This document shows, one piece after another, positions 11,901 through 22,400 of a DNA stretch of 64,000 bases. Every line of letters begins with the position of its first letter. The stretch's first letter is position 1. The DNA lies in NCBI RefSeq assembly GCF_000208865.1, contig NC_018389.1, positions 1,302,001 through 1,366,000 on the forward strand, given 5' to 3'. Origin of the DNA: Neospora caninum Liverpool. Taxonomy: Eukaryota > Apicomplexa > Conoidasida > Eucoccidiorida > Sarcocystidae. The notes under the pieces were generated by a model. It saw only the letters and a program-made list of their open reading frames with translations. It was not told where the DNA came from and did not search any database. The translations under genes and the position numbers were made by a program.

Positions 11901-12772
11901 CAGGCGAAAGCGTCTCGGGCAGCGGCGTCTGCGCTGAAACGAGCGGCCGAGGACGCCTGCGAAAAGAGACGCTCAGGCGCCTCCTCCACGAGGCGCCGAA
12001 CGCGAGCAATCACTTGGAGACGCGGCGCTGGCGGCAACCCCCCTGGGCCACCGCTGGACCGTTCTCGCCTTCCGGGCGAACGGTCCGTCCCTTGGCTTCC
12101 GACAGCGCAGGTCGTCACTTGTCCCTCTCTGTTTGGACTCGCGCTGTCTTCCCCGCACGGCTCGCAGGGCGGGGCGTCACGCTGGGCGTTGAGGAATGTC
12201 TCCCCTGGGGACGTGTGCGGCGTCTCTCTGAGAGGATCGGCGACCGCGGCGTCGAGTTCGCTCGGGTCGGCGATCCAGATCTCGCGAATCTCTTGCAGCG
12301 ACGCGTCGTCCTCCAGCGCCAAGTCCAACTGCTCCCTCTCTCCGAGGGCCTTCAGACAGCCTTTTCGGGGCTCGAGGCCCAAGCGACTGGTCCGCGGGAA
12401 AGGCTCGCGCGCGTGCAGAACGCTGCGAACACTCGAGAACGCACGCCCAGTCGCGTGCCAAGTCACCTGGTCTCCACCGACTGTCGAAAAGGCGGAGCAT
12501 CCCACGCGAGTTCCCTTCCGCTGCTCGCGGCCGTTCGCGCCTTCAGCGCCGCTCCCGGCCGACGCAGAAGGACCGCCGCGGTTCGCACTCGCTCTGTCGA
12601 AGGCCTGCTGGCGCGTGGGAGGAATGTTCAGGCTGCGACAGATCTCGCCTTGGCCAAAGACCGCCGCCCGCGAAGCGAAGACCCGAGCAGGCGAATGAGG
12701 GTGCGCGGAAAAGACCACGAGAGGCCGCGATCGGAGCGGCCCGCAGGGAACCCCCGCGTGAAAGGGATGCAT
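3264..12772 (-). CDS. Large helical-repeat protein of the apicomplexan RAP/heptatricopeptide type, probably organellar RNA-binding
   Basis: Eleven exons join in frame: 12772-11000, 10602-9095, 8353-8256, 7826-7749, 6941-6875, 6576-6515, 6017-5407, 5003-4946, 4679-4611, 4114-3940 and 3348-3264. They total 4,584 nt, 1,527 residues, ending in TAA. All junctions are GT-AG. The first ATG in the long first exon (12772) gives an Arg/Ser/Ala-rich N-terminus that could target mitochondria. The middle carries repeated amphipathic helices with signatures such as [39 protein letters not shown] and [10 protein letters not shown], the pattern known from apicomplexan RAP/FASTK-like proteins that act on organellar RNA. 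The C-terminus ([11 protein letters not shown] then [12 protein letters not shown]) resembles the start of a RAP domain, but I see no acidic-Asp-Gly-Pro-x-His core. Exon 7 is the least certain: it may be split, and exon 6 reads open in two frames. Function is inferred from family resemblance. Confidence 0.72.
3405..3560 (+). repeat. Purine-rich GAGGAGACACACA-type tandem tract
   Basis: Imperfect tandem copies of GAGAGGAGAAGGAGACACACA-like units. It lies in the last intron of the RAP-like gene (3349-3939), so the sense strand of that intron is strongly pyrimidine-rich toward its acceptor. Confidence 0.75.
3837..3886 (+). repeat. Two-copy direct repeat, 27 bp period, in intron
   Basis: A 23-base unit beginning CAAGAACGCGACAGC occurs at 3837-3859 and again at 3864-3886, separated by four bases. 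It is inside the last intron of the RAP-like gene. No function is suggested. Confidence 0.8.
4404..4548 (+). repeat. TA/TATACA microsatellite in intron
   Basis: Runs of TA and GTATATAT units in the intron between the RAP-like gene exons at 4611 and 4114. Translations in all frames give only Ile/Tyr/His strings. Confidence 0.85.
5149..5402 (+). repeat. CT-rich (TTTCTCTC)n tract in intron
   Basis: About 250 bases of nearly pure pyrimidine on the + strand, hence purine on the sense strand of the RAP-like gene. It directly follows the donor at 5406. Predicted Lys/Arg/Glu or Ser/Leu/Phe peptides are low-complexity artefacts. Confidence 0.85.
7200..7305 (+). repeat. TACATA/TATATGGA microsatellite in intron
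   Basis: Short tandem TA, TATACA and TATATGGA units in the RAP-like gene intron between the exons at 7749 and 6941. Confidence 0.85.
8446..8897 (+). repeat. Long TATACA/TACA tandem microsatellite in intron
   Basis: About 450 bases built almost wholly of TACA, TATACA and finally TA units. It opens with (ACAT)n near 8453-8500 and ends in pure TA near 8868-8896. It fills much of the intron between RAP-like exons 2 (end 9095) and 3 (start 8353). Because the units avoid stops in several frames, long Tyr/Ile/His and Met/Tyr/Val translations appear on both strands; these are not genes. Confidence 0.95.
11193..11253 (-). repeat. In-frame 18 bp tandem repeat within RAP-like exon 1
   Basis: Three near-identical 18-base units (GGGGTGCGCAGTTTGTGG and variants on the + strand) encode, on the minus strand, repeated Pro-Pro-(Thr/Ala)-Asn-Cys-Ala. 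Copy number could vary between strains without breaking the frame. Confidence 0.8.
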
Positions 12773-15130
12773 CCTGGACGCAGATGAAGCGTGAGAGGGA
12801 GGCTGGGAGTTGTTTTTCCGCCACAGCTCGCAAATCGAAGGAGTCCGCACCGAACCGCGGAAACCACTGTTTTCTGGGGACCACCCCGCTCGAGAGGAGT
12901 GTCGCCTAGCTGCGCTGACCTCGCAAACGCCACGCGAGTGTCTCCCCTGGCAGCAGCCTCCGACCTTCTACGTGGACTCTTCCGGAGCCACGCTTGCGGA
13001 GAGACTGGAGAGAAGGGTGGGTGCGCCGGCGCAGGTTCGCGCCTAAAAGAAAAGGATGACCAGGAGAGAAGGCCTCGTGGAAGGCTTCCTGCAAACGTGG
13101 ACAGTCGCTGTCGAGACGCCACGAGTCCCGTGGAGAGCAGAGATGCGGAGGAAGGAACCAAGTCGCGCCGAAAGACCACTGGGGAAAGACGCGCGGTCCT
13201 GGAAAGAGAAGCGACAGTGCGGGAGGGATCGAAAGACAAAGCGCCAAACAGAAACGGCCGGAGACTCTCGGGGACGTACAGGGCGTGCGCCTGGCAAGGG
13301 CGATGTTCCTCTTTTCCAGCTTTGAATTTCGGGAAATCGGTGGCCGAGCGGTCTGTACATCTCCACTCGGTCCTCTGTCCTCTGTCCTCGCGAGGTGGTG
13401 CCTGGCGCCGGCCAGAAAAGCGAGCGCAGCGCACCTCGTCGTCTGTGAAACGGGGTTTCAGGGACTCGACTGTCGTTTGAGTGCGTCGAGAAAAACCGTT
13501 CTCCTTTATTCACATCACATCATTCCGACACACAGGCACAAGCCGCGCGCGTTGGACTCGAGCCTCCAGCACGCCCAGCGGGAGCTCAGCCGTCTCGGAT
13601 GAACAAATGGGCCACGGGGGCGAGATCTGCGGACCGAAAAGACGCCACATGGCGTCCCGCTTTCCCTTCCGTGACTTTGCTCGTTTCTAGCGTTCTCCAC
13701 TGGAGCGCAGCCATCGGTTCAGGACTTTCCACCGGAGGTTGTCTGCGGGCGAACACAACTGCTTGGCCAGAGCAGCAAGAGAAAGGAAGCGCTCGAGAGA
13801 ACGCAACGTAACGAAGGCTACCACGGCGGGGTGAGAGCCTGCTTGCGAGAGGAGGTGAACTCATATGATGAGAGAGAGTCCCGAGAGAATGGTCGGCCGC
13901 CCAGAGCGGAGGCTTTGTCTGCCGCGCAGGGAAAACGCGACTGGAGATACTGGCGAAGAGGCCTTCTCTCGTTTTCGCGTTTGCTGCTGCGCAGGTGAGC
14001 AATAGATGGAAATGCGCTCTTCAGTCAAAACGAACGGGCTGTTGACGCGAACCGTCTTGCGTCTTCTTTGCGCTGGCCGCTGCGAACGCGACCGGAGAGC
14101 ACGTGCGCAGAAATGTGCCAAAATGCCACCGCTCTGTGGCCCTCCCGCGTAAAAGAAAAGGCAAAAGTTCATGAAGAAGGCGAGACCGTGGTGAGCAAAA
14201 GAGCTTCTCACTGGAGAGTCGCACGAGAAACGCGTCGTCTGTGTCTGGGTCCGAAACACGCTGGAGCAGTCACCTGCGCAAACAGCCCGAGTCAACCGCA
14301 AAATCAGTGGGCCGGGAGTCGCTTAAGCTGTGCCTCTGTTACGGCTGGGGGGGAAACGTTGACTTTGTTCACGTTTCTTGCACAAGTCTTGCGATCGTTC
14401 GTGCTCTGGAAGAAAACAGCTCTTTCGTGCGAGGAAAAACGACGCATACAGCGCGCCGCATACAGAGCCGTCCACCCTGCGGAGCTGAGCTTTGTGGGGC
14501 CCTCGAGAAGTTGCTGGATTGCCTCTCAAACGGCCACACGTTTCTTCCAATCGGCAAGTCCCCGGAAACAACGTAAAAGACATTCGGGGCCTCGTTCTGG
14601 AGCTTCTCCGAAGGGCCTAGGAGAGACGAGGATGTCTAAGCGATCCACGTAAAGACACGCCCGTATACCACAGCCGACTCATTTGAAACAAGACACCGGG
14701 CGATTCCATCTTTCTGTTTGCTTCTTAAGACACGGAAGAGGGAGGTGCTTCAGACGAATCCACAAAGGCGCCGAGAGAACTCCGCTCGCAAGAATATCAC
14801 TGGGTGTGCAGAGACTTTTCTGCCCCATATGTGCCCACTGGCCATACAGAGAGGGGTCTGGAATGGGCTCCACGCTTCGACATTTCGTTCTCGTCTTTGG
14901 TTCTTTTGCTCCGTTTCACGAACGCACGTTCAGGACAAAGTTTCGTGTTAGGGGCACTCGCAGGGGTAGAAGGACTTGGGCGCGTATGGACAGCATGAAC
15001 ATCTACCGGAAGTTAGGAGAGCTGGCCCCGCTCTTTCCAATAGGATGCATCGTCCCGCCTCCTTCACTACCCCACGCTCGCCACGCGTTCTTATCTTCAG
15101 CTATGATTTGCATTCCACGGATGCACGCAG
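12773..15130. other. Intergenic region upstream of RAP-like gene
   Basis: Presumably the 5' UTR and promoter side of the minus-strand RAP-like gene in its left part. Several frames stay open for 180-270 codons between 12628 and 13480 because the DNA is GC-rich, but they lack recognisable domains. From about 14.7 kb the sequence becomes less GC-rich. I see no supported gene, although an exon upstream of 15131 belonging to the next candidate cannot be excluded. Confidence 0.45.
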
Positions 15131-15975
15131 ATGTACCGGTCACGAAAGAAGCGTCCTAGGGAGACGCAAGTGAACCGTGTCGTGTCGCTTGCTGCGTCAA
15201 CGGGTGTAAGGCTTCGACTCCGAGAGGCTGCTGCACTCTCTCTATTCAGTCTTAACTGCGAACAGCTTCGCCTGGCAAAGGCGAGAATCCTTCACCCGGC
15301 AGGAAACAAGACGAAAACGAGATACCCCGGTCGGCGAAGCACCAGCTGTAAGGGGTAGGACCAATCACTCAAGGTTTGACACTTGTTTCCAGTACAAAGG
15401 GCGAGGGCCTCTGATGTAAAGAGCGTCGCTGCAGGCTTCTTGTGCAGCAGTTGTGGGCTGTGACAATTTCCTCTCTCTACTGTGTCGGGTTACGCTTTCT
15501 CTGTTCACGCGGGCCGTTAAGGCGACTTACGCTGTGACACGAAGGCCCGGCAACATCTTGCAGCTGAAGAGACGACAGGCCTGCGCCCTTACGCGGCCGA
15601 CATGGATCAGAATGCTTGTCCTTTCATGAGGCCCCCGCAAATGAGGAAAGACATCCGGTCTGTGGTTTCCTCCAGCGCAATGAGAAACTCTTTTGAAGAA
15701 AAGGACGTTTCCTTTCGTAAGCATGTGGCTGGATTCAACCACTCCACTTAAAACTTCGGGTGTTAGCCCTGTCTACAAGACCCCAACACAATCGAACCCA
15801 TGGGTAGCCGGTAGACTCTGTCTTTGTGTTCGTAGGTAGATCTTCTTTCCAGAAATCGAACGATGCCCCTGATCAGCTTGCTGACGCTGCGGCGCTTTTC
15901 GGAGGTCCCAGCATCTCGAAGAGTATCCCATATACTGGGCAAGAGGTAGCGACGAAAGCAATGCCCAGATCATAA
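15131..15975 (+). CDS. Candidate three-exon gene, 169-residue protein of unknown function
   Basis: I do not recognise this protein. Three segments join cleanly: 15131-15347 (donor GTAAGG), 15564-15716 (acceptor TTGCAG, donor GTAAGC) and 15836-15975 (acceptor TTCGTAG, stop TAA). They total 510 nt with matching phases at both junctions. The product begins MYRSRKKRPRETQ, has an Ala/Leu-rich stretch (REAAALSLFSL), then hydrophilic segments such as YAADMDQNACPFMRPPQMRK and ends KSIPYTGQEVATKAMPRS. No signal peptide, membrane segment or known motif is visible. A good acceptor (CTATTCAG, 15242-15249) lies inside exon 1, so the true gene may start in an upstream exon that replaces the first 40 codons. 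It could also be a relic. Support is only the simultaneous agreement of splice sites and phase in an otherwise gene-poor region. Confidence 0.35.
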
Positions 15976-16021
15976 CCCCTGATTTCAAACGTCATGACAA
16001 AAGCAAACACAAAAAAGATCT

Positions 16022-16517
16022 ATGGAATATCTATTGTGGAGTGGGGCGTTGTTCCGTGAAACGCGGGTCGAAGTGCACGTTTTCGGACCACTGGACCCGT
16101 TATGGATATGCACCCGTCATGCAGCCGACGGTTCACGGGAAATATCCAAACTGCGAACAGAGGCGTTTCTACATTGCAATCAACGTTCCAGAAGCGGGGC
16201 CTACACAAATTCTTGCAAGACGTGATAGCAAGATATGCGCGGGAACATGAGAAGGTTCACAGCCCTTCAGTCCTGTCACATGAGACCGTGGCTGTGCCCA
16301 GAGCCAGAATGACAAAGTGGGTTTCTTTGACACTTTTGTTGCAGGTGTTACATTCTACTTCGGCTCGAGACAGAGATCACACCTCAGGTGTCGAAAGGGC
16401 TACCAGGTGGATAGAAATTGTAGGTGCCTGCCAAACTTAGCTAAGGGGGTACGCCTGCCAAGCTGTTCGTGGAGAGAGGCGCATCAGCCAACTGTGGTCG
16501 AAATCGACGCGAGTTAA
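16022..16517 (+). other. Possible coding remnant with two short Cys-containing open segments
   Basis: Segment one (about 16041-16250) reads with scattered Cys and patches such as CTFSDHWTRYGYAP and FYIAINVPEAGP. A second frame over the same bases (FRETRVEVHVFGPL) is equally open. Segment two starts after a good acceptor (TTTTGTTGCAG, ends 16344) and reads HLRCRKGYQVDRNCRCLPN before stopping at 16517. I could not join them in phase, so this is either part of an unresolved gene, a pseudogene, or chance. No family was recognised. Confidence 0.2.
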
Positions 16518-19160
16518 ACGCATCACATGGGCCCAGACTTTCCGATGCCCTAGAGTTCTTCTAACCAACTGCACGTCATAGGAAAAACCCAGACTGAATG
16601 TCCCGTGCACCCCTTGAGATTTAGCAAAGATCTGCGCGTCGCAGTGTGACTGCATGAAACTGCAAGTGCAGTAGCGTGTACTCAGTACCGAATGTACATT
16701 CCACGGCAACGCCATAAATGTCGAAGCCGGGGCTCCACGCTCGATCTTCTAGTTGTTGGACCAATCACGAGAGGAACCACCGTTCATTCTCTTCCTCACT
16801 TTACCCTGACACCGCTGCACACTTCTGTATCGATTCTTGTTGTCTTAGGTATTAGGATCCTTAGTTCTATTGCCTTCCTTGATGTGTGTCTTTATGCATC
16901 AGTGCTGTCTTGAGCATCGCCTCTATCAGGGTTGCAGTACCATCGCCACATGACTGCAACGCATGATCATCCTCTGGGGCCATTTGCGTGTTTGCTGCTT
17001 GCGCAGGAGTATCTCCGGAGACACTGTTGAGCGTCTACCTTCGTTGTCATTTTAATCTCGAGTTGGTTTACCTCTGAACCTAAACAGTAGTGACGGCCCG
17101 CTGGGGCGTCGGGCATACGCGCGGCAGGTACGAGACTCGAGTGCTTCACAGCGAACATGCCTCTTGGTGCCCTCCCCTTCGTATGAGGGTAGCCAAGTGA
17201 AGAGGAGAGAGAACTCGAGTGAAAGTTTCTTTTTTTCCTTTGAAAGTTCGATTGCTCTTGCTCTGTCCTCGCCAATCCCCAGTGGAGAAAGCCCCATACT
17301 GCTTTTTATTTGGGGGGGGGAGATTCCTGTTTTCCCTTGCTTTTGCCATCAGTTGTTGTCTGTGACTGAGAGAGCAAATATCTATGCATTCGTGTTCTCT
17401 CCACGAACGGGAGCACCATTCGTGGCTGTCGTGAGGCTTCGTTGTGGATGCAGGACGGGCACCGTTCCTCGACGGCCTTCAGGAGCCTCGAGGGTGCACG
17501 CAAACTAGGGTGGTTGCCCACAAATCCCTCTCGTGCGTGACGTGGCGGCCAAAGGCCAGAAGAAACCCTATTTCCTCCTGCTCTCCACCGTATTTCCTCT
17601 TGCTCTATCGTTTCTGAATGCAGAGTGTCCGTGTGTCTTCCGGAACACCTCTTTGCCGACGCGTACGCTTCGACGTGTGACACACGACACCACACGGATA
17701 CGGACTAATTTGGCTGCGGTTTTGTTCTTGTCGCCCTCTACGTATATTAGCTGGCGGGTCTCTCTCGATATGAGGCGTGTCGGCACGCTCTGGGGGGGAG
17801 ACGATGTTCTTAGCGCCACAGTATGGCTGATCGATCGTCTTGAAACGCACCGCTGCGGGTAAGGTCCTTTTCCCTGCGGTTTAAGAAAATTCCTTGTTTG
17901 CATATGAGCATCTTTTCCCCCGGAGAAAACAGTGGGACGGTTGCAGGCCATTTTCCCGCCGCAAGTTCGTAGCTTTCGTCCGCACGGCACCGCCAACTGA
18001 TCTGTCAGGACGCGCGTGCTCGCGGCGGCGTTTGCCTAGCTACCTCTCCGATGTCGTTCTGCCCACCCCATGTGAGATACACCGCGCTACTGGATGTGTT
18101 GCTCAGGACACGGAAGACTGGGCCGTTCGTTCACACCCTCGCCGAATTTCGTCACACGGCGAACGACGCTTCTGTGGGATTTTTTCGGAGCTCTCCAGCG
18201 ACTTTTGCGCGCCCCACTGGCGGGGGAATATTGGAAAACGGTCAGTGTTCTCGACACAAGTTCAGACTGTCATATTTCGCTCGCGTTCAACGGTGTACGT
18301 ACACCCCGAGAGAACAGTCTCTGCTCTGTAGCCTCTCCCGGAGCGTGCGCCCTCTCTCTTTTCAGGCAGAGACGAAGAGGCGTTGTTCCCTTTTTTGTCG
18401 CACTCGGATCGTGCCTTGCATCCGTTCTTTCCGCCCTTCTACGCTTGAGACCTGATTCTTTCCACGCGCCCCGTTCCGTAGACACGACGACACAAGAGGT
18501 CGCGACGCTCACGGGTGCCGGCGTGTAAGCAGGAAAACAGCTACCCGCTAAAATTTTCTTCTGTCTCGCCCGAGGAACGGGCGCCGTTCAGGCTAAAAGG
18601 GGTTGTGCCTTTCAGACAAAACTTGTGCGTGATCTAGTGTGACGAAAGGCCGTGAGCGTGCTGCATTCCAGTGCTTCGTGTTCACCGCTTTGTTTCCGAG
18701 AACCCCGTGTTCCCGCGCCGATTTTTCGCCCCTCGTGTGTTCCACCGTAGCTGGGTAGCAGCCGAGCACGGCGTCGACACCCAAACGACGGACGCGCGCG
18801 AAGGTTTCGAGCGTCACTGTCATGTGTTGCTCGGCTGCTCAGCAAAAGGAAACGGCCTGACACGTCTTTTCTGTTCCCGCTTTGTTCCTTTTCGGCGTCA
18901 CACACCGAAGTCACTCCCGCGACGAGGTGACCTTTCTCCGACGCACGAGCCGCGAAAGGAGTCTCTCCTGCGCGCACTGGGGAGTCAGAGCGATCCCCCC
19001 GCGGGCGGTCGGTCCGTCACTCCTTCGTTTCTGTCTTTGGATCTTTTCTGTTTCCGAATATTACAGACTTGGCGAGACAAAGATCCACCTGTGTAGCCCT
19101 CATTTGCCCTCCGCGTGCACCACGACGGCGGAGCGCGCGGTTCTGAGTGTCAGCGGCGGC

Positions 19161-19167
19161 AGAGACG
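19161..19167 (+). promoter_or_regulatory. WGAGACG-type motif upstream of HAD-domain gene
   Basis: AGAGACG lies 244 bases before the chosen ATG. WGAGACG is a motif reported as over-represented in Toxoplasma promoters. A single 7-mer is weak evidence. Confidence 0.2.
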
Positions 19168-19410
19168 TCTTCCTAGTGGCCACAACTCCGGCGACGAAGA
19201 AAACCGATAGGCTCAAGAACGCGTGCAATCTGGGAAAGGAAAAGGCGGCCGAAAGCCGCCAGACGGAGCGCAGAAAACGAGAAAATGCGCACGGCGTGCA
19301 ATGCTTGTTCCATAGAGACTTCACATGCTCTCGGCTGTTCAGACAGCTGAAAGAGGTGGAAGGCGTTTCTTCTGTCTTTGCGGTCGGAAAGAAACACACC
19401 CTTTTTAAAA

Positions 19411-22400
19411 ATGACGCAACAATGGACTGGACAGCCGCAGAGAGACAGGCTCCATATTCCGCCGGCGCACCCGTCAGCCCCCGTGTCTCTCTGTGCGAAG
19501 AACCTGGAAGCCAAGGAAGACGCGACCGCAGAGAGCGCAGCTCATCTCCGGCACTTGGAAGCAATTTCCCCCGTCTTCCACGGCCTCGAAAGCCTGCAGG
19601 AGGAAGCCTTTTCATCGCGAAACTTCTGGTCCGACGCGACGCGCTCCGACTGGGTGAAACCCGGCGATTCCCTCCCGTATGCCTCATCGCCGCTTCGTCC
19701 CTCGGCCAAAACACTGGACGCCCTCGCGACCGACAGGGGCGAAGAGGGTGCAAGAGAGATCCTCGACCGCTGCCCGAACGCTTCAAACAGAGAACATCCA
19801 GAGACGCAAGAGCCAGACCTGCACACATTTGACGCGCGTTCATTTTGCCCACATGAACAGCTGCGGTGTCTCAGCCGGCCTTCGTCTCCTGCCTGTCCCC
19901 CTGCCTCTCGCGCGTGCTCCAGTCCGCCTCACTGCAGCTCATCGCATGCGATGGACGAAGACGCCAGAGAGGGAGAGATGGCGGACAGCCGACGCGGATG
20001 TCTCCCTCTCACGGGCGAGGCCGCGCCTCCAGCGGGGAGGCGAAGCCAACGTGAAGAGAGTGCCGAGATCCACTACGGCACGCCGTCAAGGCCCGCGGCT
20101 GGTCAGCATTCTTGCAGAGACGAGTCGCCTGCCTCGGCAGGAGGCCTTTGCGCGTCGGTGGCCGCTGGTGTCGACGAAGCGTCGACAGTCTTGAGACACA
20201 GCTTCGAGCCCCAGACGGGTGTCGAAACGTCTCGCGGACTGACTGGTCCTCAGCAGGAAGGAAGACCAGAAAATCTCGCAGCGGTGGACTCGCGCTCTCT
20301 ACGTGCCACACGTGGGGGACCGTGCGCGGCTGTCTCCTTTCCTGAAACCGCGATGGGAGATACGGACCACGAGAGAGAAGCCGAGGGACTTGTCGCGGGT
20401 GGATCGGAAACCGAGATGCCTCAGTCTTCTCTCTCTCCACGCGCGAGTTCGAGGAACACATGCCACTCCGTCTCGCCGCGCGAAATCTCCGTGTCGTCTC
20501 CGCCCTCTTGCGCGACGTCCACTATGTCTGCTGGCGCCTCTTCTGTCTCCGCTGCTCAGCGGTCTCCGGAGACAGCGAGCGTGGTCGGGGGGGACTCGGA
20601 CGAGGCCGCACCCAAGTCTCACCTGCATGCTTCCACGTTAAAGGCAGAGTCTCTCTCTGAAGCTTTGTCGCCCGCCAGTGGTCTAAACGGAAGACTCTCT
20701 TCCTCTCTGCCTGCATCGAGCGTGGCGTGTGCGGAAGGCCTGCGCAGTCCTGGAGGGGCCCAAAACCCTAGAGAAGTCTCGGAGAGCCCGAGTCGTCTTT
20801 TTCCTGTGGATCCAACTCCCCGTCGGCTGTCGCCGCTGCGCAGCTGTCGCCGAGCGAGCGAACGAACGGAGACAGAACCCTCTCGCGCGGCCCAGCTGTC
20901 GCCGACTGAGACCCATGTCTTTCCGTGTGGGAACTGCCACGAGGGGAGTCGATCCGAGGCGGCGACTCTCAGCTCTGCCTCATTCTTCTCTTCGATCGCG
21001 GAAGAGCGAGCAGAGACGACGCGTCTGCCTTCGTGTCTCCGGCCCTCCGGGGAGTCGCCGTCGCCCAGGCGCTCGGCCTCTTCTTTGTCTCCGCGGAGCT
21101 CGTTCCGTCATGCCTCGCCGTGGGCTGAGCGCGGTCGCGTCGCTGCGCCGGTACATCGCGAAGACGCTGCGGGGACTCCACGTCTCGACAAGACCGGCTC
21201 AGGGCCCTCTTCTCCGAGAACGTCGAGGTCTTTGTCTGTGTCTCGCGAGCCTTCCTCGCCACGGCCTTCGCGCCTCACAGATCAGTCGTCCGTTTGCCGC
21301 TCGTCTTCGCTCGGAGAAACTCTTGACGCGAGCGACTTGTCTCCTCCCTTTTCTCTCACCCCCCTGCGCGGCAGGCCGCGCCTGATTCTGCTCGACCTCG
21401 ACAACACACTCATCCCCACGTCGTGGATCATGTCCCAGTGGCGCTCGAAGCACTGCACTCTCGGGCCCCTTGAGACCGTGGCCGCGATTCGCGAGGCTCT
21501 GTACGAGGCGAAGTTTTTCCAGGTTTTAGGCAATTTCTTCGCGAGTATGCGCGACGTGAGAAACAACGGATTCTCTCTCAGCCAGGTGGTCATTGTGACC
21601 AATGCAGGCACGCGAACCGTCGAAAACTTTTATCTCCAGTTTTGTCTCCCAGAACTTGGCGAACTGTGTGCGCGAGAGCAGGTATACATTCACTCGACGG
21701 AACACGTCGTCAAGCGGCTCGGCCCCATTCCCCCAATCACCGACGAAGAAGCGTACCGAGAGTTCTACACGACAACGAAAGTAAGTCGCTTTGCCGTCCG
21801 GGTTTCCCTCTGAACAGGAAACTCTGGAGAAATCGTCCTTAACCGCCTCGAGCCGGCGGCTACACTGCACAGGTCGTGCGGAACTGTGCGCAGATTTTTT
21901 TCCACGGCTGCAGCGCTCGCGAGTTTATCCACAGAGGGATCCAGTCTGCAGCCATCTTCCTCTCTTGAGGCAGGCCACCACTCTCGTTTCCCTGTCTGCC
22001 GGAGAGCAGGCGCATTCGTCGTACACCATACGCAGTTCGGGTCACAGTTTCACTGAGGTGAACAGCCGTCGATTCGAGGCCGTTCGTGCGGGCCCGCGAC
22101 GGTGTGCCTTGCTGCCTGTGATCTTTTCGCGCAGTCTCCACCTTTTCTTGTCTGCGTCTCTGCGTCTTTTCCCCCCCTCTCTCTCAGTACCACGAATTTG
22201 ATTTCGTTCTCCAGCGGTACATCCACGGCCTCCGGCGGGAGCACGGGGCGCTGCGCCGCCAGCAGCTGTCGTTACACCGCAGAATGCGCGCAGAGAGGAC
22301 CGGCCGTTCGGGGCCGCGCGTGCGTTCGCCTGGCTCTTCGGTTGCGCCCGACGGCGACCGCGAGGAAGGGCGACGCGTCTTCCCGGAGTCTCCGTGGACG

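Larger units (their letters stand above)
15976..19410. other. Intergenic region upstream of HAD-domain gene
   Basis: The left third (to about 17 kb) is less GC-rich and contains short open segments described separately. From 17 to 19.4 kb the DNA is typical GC-rich 5' flank. I found no splice-consistent chain of exons there. It presumably includes the promoter and 5' UTR of the gene starting at 19411. Confidence 0.45.

Noticed and set aside
14899..15000. Open segment reading SFVLGALAGVEGLGRV after a good acceptor
   Set aside because: It could be an upstream exon of the cryptic gene, but no donor joined it in phase to 15131-15347 or to the acceptor at 15249.
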